Below are positions 24,059 through 30,672 of a stretch of DNA of 30,672 nucleotides, in pieces. The stretch is taken from positions 1 through 30,672 of the forward strand of contig JACKEQ010000047.1 of assembly GCA_020632885.1 (NCBI GenBank), read 5' to 3'. Made by a program: the position numbers and the translations under genes. The stretch is from Alphaproteobacteria bacterium. GTDB taxonomy: Bacteria > Myxococcota_A > UBA796 > GCA-2862545. Numbering within the stretch: the first letter of the stretch is position 1; each line of letters begins with the position of its first letter. The notes under the pieces were generated by a model. That model did no database searches, had not been told where the DNA came from, and saw nothing but the letters and a program-made list of their open reading frames with translations.

Positions 24059-25099
24059 CTACTGTGAGACGATCTCGAAGCTCGACGCGTCCACGTTCAG
24101 GTTGTCGGCGTCCACGCGGTTGAAGCTGAACGTGATGCTCCCCGGGGCTCCGTAGGCGTGGGTGAGCAGGAGCCGGTCGGTTCCGTAGGGGATCACGATG
24201 GTGTCCTCGCCCTGCTCGCCGATGTAGGCGTCGATGTCCAGGATCGGGTCGCCGTAGTGGAACGTCCCCTGGACGCGGAGCTGGCTCGACGCGCCGTACA
24301 GGCCGCTGGTCTCCTCCCGGGTGTACGTGAGGTCCGCGGCGAGGGGGACGAAGGTGTTGAACGCCGTTCCCGTGCCGAAGTACTCGCCCAGGACGGGCTC
24401 GTTGCGCCCGTTCAGACGCAGGTCGTCGAGGACGAAGGTGCGCTGGTCACCGCTGATCTGCACGGACACGTAGCCTTCGCCGAAGGGCTGGACGTCGAGC
24501 TCGAGGGACGTGGCGCCCTCGGGGGCCTCGACGGTCGCCGGCACCGTCACCCCGATACCCGTCACGTCGAAGACGACAGGCGCGTCGAGGGGGTCGCCGA
24601 GCCCCACCACCACGAAGACGTTCCCGCTGGCGTATAGGCCCGGGGTGGCCTCGATCCCGACGGGGACGACCGTGGGCGGCGGGTCCGGCGCGACGACCTC
24701 GAACTGGATGGACTCCGGGACGAGGATGTCGCCCGGCAGATCACTCTCCGTGAGCCTGAGCTGGTGCTGCCCGACCGGGGCATCGTCCACGAGCACCACC
24801 GTGGCCGTCAGCGGGTCGCCCAGGCCGTCCGTATCGAAGCAGGCGGGGGCCAGGAGGACGTTCGGCGTGTCGTAGCAGAACCGGTACGTCTCCGGCGCGT
24901 CACCCATGGGAACGGCGCGGAGGTCGTGGCTTCCGCCGGGCGGGAGACGCTGGACACCCTCCGTGTCCACGAAGGCGACCTCCCAGACATTCGCAGGGGT
25001 CCTCCGGCCCGGTGGGTCGGGGTTCCCGTCGCAGTCGATGCCGGCGAGGGCGGGTACGAGTGTGATGAGCACGACGGGCACGAGGCGACGTAGGCGCAA
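24059..25099 (-). CDS. Exported protein of unknown function
   Basis: A 346-residue protein with an N-terminal signal peptide (LRRLVPVVLITLVPALAG) and a Cys soon after, which does not fit a lipobox well. The rest is beta-rich: repeated Val/Asp-rich strands (TATVVLVDDAPVGQHQLRL, APVVFDVTGIGVTVPATVE) suggest tandem immunoglobulin-like domains, followed by a C-terminal jelly-roll-like part. No catalytic motif is visible. The start codon is TTG at 25099, supported by GGAGG five bases upstream; no ATG fits. A short perfect hairpin overlaps that ribosome-binding site. Convergent with the shikimate-kinase-like gene. Confidence 0.72.
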   Translation of the reverse strand: MRLRRLVPVVLITLVPALAGIDCDGNPDPPGRRTPANVWEVAFVDTEGVQRLPPGGSHDLRAVPMGDAPETYRFCYDTPNVLLAPACFDTDGLGDPLTATVVLVDDAPVGQHQLRLTESDLPGDILVPESIQFEVVAPDPPPTVVPVGIEATPGLYASGNVFVVVGLGDPLDAPVVFDVTGIGVTVPATVEAPEGATSLELDVQPFGEGYVSVQISGDQRTFVLDDLRLNGRNEPVLGEYFGTGTAFNTFVPLAADLTYTREETSGLYGASSQLRVQGTFHYGDPILDIDAYIGEQGEDTIVIPYGTDRLLLTHAYGAPGSITFSFNRVDADNLNVDASSFEIVSQ

Positions 25100-25105
25100 G
25101 GGGCC

Positions 25106-25122
25106 TCCGGGTGAATCCCGGA
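25106..25122 (-). promoter_or_regulatory. Hairpin touching the Shine-Dalgarno of the TTG-start gene
   Basis: TCCGGG (25106-25111) and CCCGGA (25117-25122) pair over six bases with a five-base loop. On the minus strand the 3' arm ends inside the GGAGG site that serves the TTG at 25099, so the first three bases of that site would be paired. Confidence 0.4.
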
Positions 25123-25141
25123 TCCTGCCAGCGGCGATCGT

Positions 25142-25548
25142 CTACGGGAAGCCCCTTTCGCCGGGGTCCCCCCGCCGCGACGTCCACGCCAGCACCCCCG
25201 CCGCCGTCGCAGCCCCGATCAGCTCCACCGAGAACAACAGCGGATGAAGCCCCGGGCCCGGAGCCGTCAGCGCCCACGACGCCAGCCGCGCCAGGCCCAG
25301 GCCCCCGAGCGTCAGCAGGCACGCCACGAGCCCCGTCCGGGCGCGCGCGTCGTCCAGGCCACACCAGACCAGGAACGCGCCCATGCCGAGCTCCAGGCCC
25401 CCGTACATCGCCCGGATCTCCACGCTCCCCTGCCCGCTCGCGGCATCGCGCCCACGGTCGCCATCGGGCCCACAGGGTCCACGAGCAGCCACAGACCGAT
25501 GCCGAGGAACGGCAGGGCCGACACCAGCACACCCGCCCGCGCGATCAT
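25142..25548 (-). pseudogene. DUF4345-like small membrane protein, frameshifted
   Basis: Two frames together make one family-typical protein. The first, from ATG 25548, gives MIARAGVLVSALPFLGIGLW and ends its homology near GAMP (25441-25443). The second gives ASGQGSVEIRAMYGGLELG and runs through three more hydrophobic helices to the stop at 25142. A single missing base near 25438-25443 explains the break. The ATG overlaps the pirin stop (ATGA), which supports a true, once-coupled gene. The motif EIRAMYGGLELGMGAFLVWC is characteristic of DUF4345 membrane proteins. It may be a real inactivation or a sequencing error in GC-rich DNA; I cannot tell which. Confidence 0.7.
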
Positions 25549-26417
25549 GGGCGTCCCGCGTACGGGATCCGCTCGTGCTCTCCCGGCACGCGCGGGAACC
25601 GATCCGCCGCCCAGTCCGCCACCGCCTGCCGGATCCGCGCCGGATCCCCGTGCACGAAGTTCCACTCCATGTGCCGTGCGCCTACGGCGGAACCTCCGAG
25701 GACGGCGGCGCGCCCGCTGCCCTCGAGGCGAAGGGCACCGTCCACCACCGCGAGCGTGCCCACCGGCAGGGGCTCTCCGCCCACACGCACGTCCCCGTCC
25801 ACCGCCAGCACGGCGAGCTCGTCGTGCTCCCTCGCGATCTCCACGGTCCCGCGAGCCGGACGTCCACGAACACCGTCGGCGACCGGTGGGCACCGGAGAG
25901 GTCCGCCCCCGAGCGTCCCGAGCCCCAGGCGCAGCTCGCTCCCGCCTTCCTTCCACGCCGGGAGCGCGTCGGCCGGCACGTGGTCGAAGGCGGGCTCCAT
26001 GTCCTGGTTGCCATCCGGCAGCGCCAGCCAGAGCTGCAGGCCGTGCATCGGCCCCGCGTAGGCCTCGCTGCGCTCCGAGTGCACGATGCCCCGCCCCGCG
26101 GTCATCAGGTTCACGGCACCCGGCGTGATCACCTGGTGCGACCCCAGGCTGTCGCGATGGACCATCGACCCCGCGTACAGGAAGGTCACCGTGGCGAGCC
26201 CGATGTGCGGGTGCGGCCGGACAGCCAGGGCACCCGCCTCCACCTCCTGCGGCCCGAACAGATCCAGGAACACCCAGGGGCCCACGTGGCGACATCGTGC
26301 ATGGGGCAGCACCCGGCGGATGGTGAAGCCGCCACCCAGGTCCTTCTCGCGCCCTCGATCCTCTGCGCCACGCCCGCCTCCCCTGATCCAGAATGGCCTC
26401 CTAATGGAGCCCAGCAT
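25545..26417 (-). CDS. Pirin family protein
   Basis: A 290-residue bicupin of the pirin family: HVGPWVFLDLFGPQ, RPHPHIGLATVTFLYAG (the metal-binding His pair), GRGIVHSERSE (further His and Glu), and GLQLWLALP are in the conserved order in the N-terminal cupin. Pirins bind iron and act variously as quercetin dioxygenases or transcriptional cofactors. The ATG at 26417 is the only start upstream of the first conserved strand (FTIRRVLP). It overlaps head-to-head with the ATG of the trans-sulfuration gene (CATG at 26415-26418). The short downstream membrane gene is coupled by ATGA. Confidence 0.85.
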   Translation of the reverse strand: MLGSIRRPFWIRGGGRGAEDRGREKDLGGGFTIRRVLPHARCRHVGPWVFLDLFGPQEVEAGALAVRPHPHIGLATVTFLYAGSMVHRDSLGSHQVITPGAVNLMTAGRGIVHSERSEAYAGPMHGLQLWLALPDGNQDMEPAFDHVPADALPAWKEGGSELRLGLGTLGGGPLRCPPVADGVRGRPARGTVEIAREHDELAVLAVDGDVRVGGEPLPVGTLAVVDGALRLEGSGRAAVLGGSAVGARHMEWNFVHGDPARIRQAVADWAADRFPRVPGEHERIPYAGRP

Positions 26418-27543
26418 GCGCCGTCCGGCAACCGAGCTCGTCCACACGCCCGGAGAGAGCGTGCAGGGCGCCGTCGTCCCGCCCGTCCACCGTTCCGCCA
26501 ACTACCTCCAGGAGGACGTCGGGACCTACGCGAGCGTGCGCTACCAGCGCCTCTCGAACACACCGCAGCACCTGGCGATCGGCCAGAAGCTCGCGCGGAT
26601 CGAGCACACCGACAGCGCGCTGACGTTCGCGTCGGGCATGGCGGCCATCTCCACCGCCCTGCTCGCCCTGCTCTCGGCCGGCGACCACCTGATCGTCCAG
26701 CGCAACCTCTACGGCGGCACGGCGACGTTCCTGCGCGACCTCGCCCGCTGGGGCATCGAGAGCACCGCAGTCGATGGCGCCGATCCGTCCACCTGGGACG
26801 CTGCCCGCCGCCCGACCACCCGCCTGTTCTACCTGGAGTCCATCAGCAACCCCCTGCTGGAGGTGCCCGAGCTCGCCACTGCTGCGCGCTGGGCCCACCA
26901 GCACGGGCTCGTCGCGGCCATCGACAACACCTTCCTCTCCCCGGTGCAGTACCGGCCCGCGGAGGACGGGTTCGATCTCGTGCTCCACTCGGCCACCAAG
27001 TACCTCGGCGGGCACTCGGATCTCGTCGCCGGTGTCGTCGCAGGCCGCGCGGACCTCGTGGAGCGCATCCACCACCAGCAGAACCACCTGGGCGGGAGCC
27101 TCGACCCCCAGGCGCTGTTCCTGCTCGACCGGGGCCTGAAGACCCTCCACCTCCGCGTGCCCGCCCAGGCCGCCACGGCGCTGCGCCTGGCGCGGGTCCT
27201 GGAGGACCACCCGATGGTCAGCCGCGTGCGCTACCCCGGCCTGGCGAGCGACCCCGCCCACAGCCGTGCGGCCCGGTTCGACGGGTGCGGCGGCATGCTG
27301 GCCTTCGAGCTCGCCACCCCCGAGGCCGCGCGACGGTTCGTGGATCGCGTCCGGATCCCGCTCCACGCGGCTTCCCTGGGCAGCGTCGAGAGCCTCGTGG
27401 TGCTGCCCGCGAGGAGCTCGCACCTCGGTCTCACCCCCGAGGAGCGCGCCGCGATCGGGATCTCGGACAGCCTCGTGCGCATGAGCGTCGGCGTGGAGGA
27501 CCCCGACGACCTCGAAGAGGACGTGCTGCGCGCCCTCGCCTGA
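26416..27543 (+). CDS. PLP-dependent trans-sulfuration enzyme (cystathionine gamma-synthase/lyase type)
   Basis: A 375-residue member of the Cys/Met metabolism PLP enzyme family. The PLP Lys is Lys195 in HSATKYLGGHSD; SGMAAI (73-78) binds the phosphate; Asp170 in AAIDNTFLSP holds the pyridine nitrogen; the C-terminal SLGSVESLVVLPARSSH and VRMSVGVEDPDDL are typical. Cystathionine gamma-synthase, gamma-lyase and methionine gamma-lyase cannot be told apart from the sequence alone. The ATG at 26416 has GGAG six bases before it; the ATG at 26404 lacks a ribosome-binding site. It diverges from the pirin gene with overlapping start codons. No methionine-pathway neighbours are seen. Confidence 0.9.
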   Translation: MRRPATELVHTPGESVQGAVVPPVHRSANYLQEDVGTYASVRYQRLSNTPQHLAIGQKLARIEHTDSALTFASGMAAISTALLALLSAGDHLIVQRNLYGGTATFLRDLARWGIESTAVDGADPSTWDAARRPTTRLFYLESISNPLLEVPELATAARWAHQHGLVAAIDNTFLSPVQYRPAEDGFDLVLHSATKYLGGHSDLVAGVVAGRADLVERIHHQQNHLGGSLDPQALFLLDRGLKTLHLRVPAQAATALRLARVLEDHPMVSRVRYPGLASDPAHSRAARFDGCGGMLAFELATPEAARRFVDRVRIPLHAASLGSVESLVVLPARSSHLGLTPEERAAIGISDSLVRMSVGVEDPDDLEEDVLRALA

Positions 27544-27556
27544 GGCGGCGCCGGCT

Positions 27557-28450
27557 CTACCGGAGCTGGAGGTCCAGCGGCGGGAACGTCACCCAGGCGG
27601 TCGAGCCCAGATCGTGGGACGGCGCCCCCTCCTCCAGGCCGAGGATCCGCGTACTGCCGGATGCTTCGCGGATCGCGACCCACGGGGGGCGACGCACGAC
27701 GACCGCTGGCCCCTCGCTCGCGACCTCGAAGCCCGAGCACGCCGCATCCGCGCACACCCACACCGGACCTGTCGGCGTCCCGTCCTCCAGACCCCAGACC
27801 ACGGGTCGGTCCGGCCAGCCGAGGACACCCGAGGCGTCTCGTCCATTCTTCCCGCGGTACGCGATGATCGCGGACCCGACGTCATCGAGGCCACCGCATC
27901 GGAGCGTCGGACACTCCCGCCAGGGTGCGTCGAGGTCGAAGGCGCGCGACGACAACACCGCGGGATAGGCATCGAAGGACGCCGCGGACTCCTCGCGGAC
28001 CTCGCCAGGACCGGTCACCAGGACCTCCTGGTCGCGAATGAGCACGGCACCGACGGCCTCCCGGGAGGTCAGCAGGTGCGGCACGCCGTCCGCGGCGACG
28101 TAGAGACGCCGTGCCTCCGCGACGCCCTCGCCGCGCCAGAGCACCAGGGCGTCCCCGCCGTACACGTGCCGCACGACGGCATCGCCTTCGACGCAGACCG
28201 CCATCCGGTCCTCGAACGCGCAGTGCGTCGGGCAGTCCCCCTCCACCTCGAACAGGGTCCGCCGCGTTCCGTCGAGCAGCATGAGGTGCTCCACCCGGCA
28301 CGGCGACCCACCGGCGAAGATGGCGGCAGGACCTCGCTTGTAGGTACCTGCGGCCGACGTGAGCGTGGTGGGCTCGGGAGCCGGAGGTGCCGGGTCGGGC
28401 GTGGCATTCGGTGGGGCCGGCGTGGTGCACGCTACGAGCAGGTGGAGCAT
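27557..28450 (-). CDS. Lipoprotein of unknown function
   Basis: A 297-residue protein beginning MLHLLVAC, a very short lipoprotein signal with lipobox Cys8, then a Pro/Ala-rich linker (about 9-30). The rest is beta-rich with paired Trp, Gly and Asp in the manner of a propeller-like repeat (RRTLFEVEGD, DALVLWRGEGVAEARRLYV, DRPVVWGLEDGTPTGPVWV), and several Cys (CPTHC, CPTLRC, CADAAC) that may form disulfides. No family is recognised. A good -10-like TATGAT lies at about 28463-28468 on the minus strand, 13 bases upstream. Divergent from the amidohydrolase gene across 26 bp. Confidence 0.72.
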   Translation of the reverse strand: MLHLLVACTTPAPPNATPDPAPPAPEPTTLTSAAGTYKRGPAAIFAGGSPCRVEHLMLLDGTRRTLFEVEGDCPTHCAFEDRMAVCVEGDAVVRHVYGGDALVLWRGEGVAEARRLYVAADGVPHLLTSREAVGAVLIRDQEVLVTGPGEVREESAASFDAYPAVLSSRAFDLDAPWRECPTLRCGGLDDVGSAIIAYRGKNGRDASGVLGWPDRPVVWGLEDGTPTGPVWVCADAACSGFEVASEGPAVVVRRPPWVAIREASGSTRILGLEEGAPSHDLGSTAWVTFPPLDLQLR

Positions 28451-28476
28451 GCGTCCCCGTTATCATAGGGAAGGCC

Positions 28477-29403
28477 ATGCACGACCCCTGCGCCGCCGAC
28501 CTCTTCGCCCGTGCGGGAGCGCTGGCCCAGAAGCTCCCCTCCCTCCACGACCCCGAGGGTCCGCGCCTCCCGGAGAGCCTGCCCCCCGTCGTCGACACGC
28601 ACGTGCACCTGTTCCCCGACAACGTCTTCGACGCCCTCTGGCGTTGGTTCGGCGAGCACGGCTGGGACGTCCGCTACCCCCTCTACGCGCCCGCCGTGCT
28701 GGACTTCCTCTTCGCACGCGGCGTCGAGCACGTCGTCGCGCTCCACTACGCCCACCGACCCGGCATGGCGCGCGACCTCAACCGGTTCGTCGCGGGCCTC
28801 GCGGCCTCCGACCCCCGCATCACCGGCCTGGCCACCGTGCTGCCCGGCGAGCCGGACGCGGTGTCGGTGCTCGAGGAGGCCTTCGACCTCGGCCTGAAGG
28901 GCGTGAAGCTCCACTGCCACGTGCAGTGCTTCGCCGTCGACGACGACGCGCTCCAGCCCCTCTTCGCGCTCTGCGCATCGCGGGGGCTCCCGATGGTCGT
29001 GCACGCGGGACGGGAGCCGAAGAGCCCTGCCTACGCGTGCGATCCGCACCTGCTCTGCTCCGCGGACCGCGTGGACCGCGCGCTTCGCGACCACCCCGAC
29101 CTCACCCTCGTCGTCCCGCACCTCGGGGCCGACGAGTTCGACGCCTACGACGCCCTCCTCGACCGCCACGAGCACCTCTGGCTCGACAGCACGATGATGG
29201 CCGCGGACTTCTTCGCGGGCTTCGACGACGCGGCCCTCGCTCTCGTGCGCAAGCGGTGGGACCGGGTGCTCTACGGCACCGACTTCCCCAACCTCCCCTA
29301 CGCCTGGGACCGCGAGGTGCGACGCCTCGTGGACCTCGGGCTGCCGGAGGACCGCCTGGCCGCCGTGCTCGGCGGGAACGCCGCGCGGGTGTGGGGGCTG
29401 TGA
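28477..29403 (+). CDS. Amidohydrolase-family metal-dependent hydrolase
   Basis: A 308-residue TIM-barrel hydrolase of the amidohydrolase_2 type. Metal ligands are visible in order: DTHVHLF (His42, His44), VVHAGREP (His176), VVPHLGADEF (His215) and YGTDFPN (Asp269). This set resembles ACMSD-like decarboxylases and TatD-like hydrolases rather than ureases. The product cannot be assigned more precisely. AGGGAAGG precedes the ATG at 28477, and an upstream ATG at 28387 lies inside the divergent lipoprotein gene. It is convergent with the glycosyltransferase gene with only four bases between stops. Confidence 0.88.
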   Translation: MHDPCAADLFARAGALAQKLPSLHDPEGPRLPESLPPVVDTHVHLFPDNVFDALWRWFGEHGWDVRYPLYAPAVLDFLFARGVEHVVALHYAHRPGMARDLNRFVAGLAASDPRITGLATVLPGEPDAVSVLEEAFDLGLKGVKLHCHVQCFAVDDDALQPLFALCASRGLPMVVHAGREPKSPAYACDPHLLCSADRVDRALRDHPDLTLVVPHLGADEFDAYDALLDRHEHLWLDSTMMAADFFAGFDDAALALVRKRWDRVLYGTDFPNLPYAWDREVRRLVDLGLPEDRLAAVLGGNAARVWGL

Positions 29404-29407
29404 AGGG

Positions 29408-30589
29408 TCAGAGCCCGAGACGCTGAAGCACCTCGTCGAGCTGCGTGTCGATCGAGAATCGCGCGACGACGGTGTCCACCGCACCCGCGCCGACACGGGC
29501 ACGCAGGTCGCCATCCGACGCGAGCCTCTGAATGGCATCCGCGAGCTCCCCGACGTTGCCGGGCCCGTACAGGCAGGCGTCCACGCCGTCCCGGAGCACC
29601 CGCCCCATCTCCCCCACCGCGGGAGCAACGATGGCCCGGCCCGCCGCCATGTACTCCTTGAGCTTCAGGGGCGAGTAGTGGAAGGACTGCCCACGGGCTG
29701 CCAGGATCACGGCGATGTCCATGGTGGCGAGCCAGTCCGGCACCTCGTCGTGGTCCACGGCACCGGGAGCCACGACGTGCAGGCCGAGGGACCTGGCGTA
29801 GTCCACCGTCCGATCCCGGTCCGCCCCGTCGCCCACCAGAAGGACGGAGAGCGGCGGACCCGACGTGCCCGACCGCACCGCGGCGTCCGCGAGCATGTCG
29901 AGGTGGTGGAAGGACCGGAACGAGCCCAGCCAGCCCACCACGATGCGCCCCTCGAGCCCGTGCTCCTCGCGTCGGCTCCTGGCTCCGGCGTGCTGGGAGA
30001 CCTCGGCCGTACAAGGTGTGATGGCGAGGCGCGAGGGCGGCACGCCCATCGAGCCGACCTTCTCTGCCACCTCTTCGGAGACGCAGCAGACCAGGTCGGC
30101 GCGCCGCAGCTCACGGCTCTCGCCCGCCCACTCCACGACCGGACCCCACCCCGGGCGGGAGGTGCCCCAGCGCGCGCTCTCCCAGACGTAGGGGGCGTCC
30201 ACGAAGGTCACCAACGGCACTCCGAAGCTCCTGGCCAACCGACCGCCTCCGGTCTGGAAGAGATCGTGGTGCTGCCACACGAAGTGCGGCCGACTGGCGG
30301 GTGGCGGCTTCAGGCGGACCTTCAGGTCGCGGGCGAGCCACCGCGCGTCCTTGAGCAGGGTCTCCGACACCACGCGAGCCCGGGTGGGGGATGGACCCGA
30401 GCGGGACGAGCCGTGGTGGCGCGTGGCCGCCGCGATCGCCTGCTCGTCGAGCGGGCCGCGTGGGGTGAGCAGGACGGCGTCGCCGAAGCGCCGCTTCCCA
30501 GCGAGATACCAGCTCTGGGCGGTGATCCAGACGGCCCCAGCACGCATCTGGTGCGGCGCGGGCATCCAGAAGACCGGACGGTCGGTCAT
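29408..30589 (-). CDS. GT4-family glycosyltransferase
   Basis: A 393-residue GT-B glycosyltransferase. The N-terminal domain has a substrate-side HHDLFQTGG and LVTFVDAPYVWES. The C-terminal donor domain starts at about 218 with RIVVGWLGSFRSFHHLDML and contains LLVGDGADRD, then SFHYSPLKLKEYMAAGRAIVAP with the conserved Glu that contacts the nucleotide sugar. The ATG at 30589 has GGAG seven bases before it; the frame opens a little earlier but without a site. Sugar and acceptor are unknown; a capsule, exopolysaccharide or LPS role is usual for the family. The last 83 bases of the window hold no further feature. Confidence 0.9.
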   Translation of the reverse strand: MTDRPVFWMPAPHQMRAGAVWITAQSWYLAGKRRFGDAVLLTPRGPLDEQAIAAATRHHGSSRSGPSPTRARVVSETLLKDARWLARDLKVRLKPPPASRPHFVWQHHDLFQTGGGRLARSFGVPLVTFVDAPYVWESARWGTSRPGWGPVVEWAGESRELRRADLVCCVSEEVAEKVGSMGVPPSRLAITPCTAEVSQHAGARSRREEHGLEGRIVVGWLGSFRSFHHLDMLADAAVRSGTSGPPLSVLLVGDGADRDRTVDYARSLGLHVVAPGAVDHDEVPDWLATMDIAVILAARGQSFHYSPLKLKEYMAAGRAIVAPAVGEMGRVLRDGVDACLYGPGNVGELADAIQRLASDGDLRARVGAGAVDTVVARFSIDTQLDEVLQRLGL

Positions 30590-30672
30590 CGAAGTCTCCA
30601 GCAGTCCCCAGGTATTCCGGTGGCCCAAGAGGGCAAGCCTCCCGGGCTATCCGGGAACCGCCACGACGAAGC

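Noticed and set aside
25383..27968. An 861-aa plus-strand frame
   Set aside because: It is Arg/Pro/His-rich and antisense to pirin, then out of frame with the trans-sulfuration gene, whose own frame has all family motifs.

Overview
The window is a very GC-rich bacterial segment, densely packed with genes on both strands. It looks like chromosome from a Myxococcota-type (former Deltaproteobacteria) organism. The signs are a long Asp-Thr/Ala/Ser-Asp repeat linker in a large secreted beta-helix protein, a Ser/Thr kinase fused to an ATPase, a TonB/AgmX-like C-terminal domain beside an ECF sigma/anti-sigma pair, a CsgA-like short-chain dehydrogenase, a PfaD-type enoyl reductase, and many small lipoproteins. 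The taxonomic call is inference from gene content only.

Layout. Bases 1-2487 are the right part of an IS21-family insertion sequence (istA cut by the window edge, istB, right terminal repeats), followed by a 198-bp inverted-repeat element built from decamers (2501-2698). Bases 2744-4997 (minus) hold a TonB-C/AgmX-like protein, an ECF-type sigma factor and a membrane anti-sigma-like protein, probably one operon. A small acetyltransferase, a CsgA-like SDR and a tiny Lacal_2735/DUF6435-like protein follow. Bases 6390-10550 (minus) form a second apparent operon: SlyD-like FKBP, PfaD, an unrecognised 394-aa protein and a Sel1-repeat lipoprotein. Bases 10642-13680 hold a lipoprotein MsrB, a DUF1801 protein, a radical SAM protein and a VWA protein whose ribosome-binding site lies in a perfect hairpin. 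Bases 13691-20013 (minus) encode a cytoplasmic kinase/ATPase and, behind it, the large secreted repeat protein.

The most notable locus is 20079-21348. A peroxiredoxin-like lipoprotein reads through an in-frame TGA exactly where the peroxidatic cysteine of BCP/PrxQ peroxiredoxins should be. A long hairpin with a G-first apical loop starts just downstream (20336-20370), which is the layout of a bacterial SECIS element. I read it as a selenocysteine peroxiredoxin (Sec85, resolving Cys90). Two overlapping TerB-like genes follow directly behind it.

The remainder (21435-30589) contains an Ala-rich lipoprotein, peptidase E, a shikimate-kinase-like protein that has lost its P-loop lysine, an exported unknown, a frameshifted DUF4345-like gene coupled to a pirin, a PLP-dependent trans-sulfuration enzyme, another lipoprotein, an amidohydrolase and a GT4 glycosyltransferase. 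No rRNA, tRNA or CRISPR array was seen. Short perfect hairpins recur in the leaders of several exported-protein genes.
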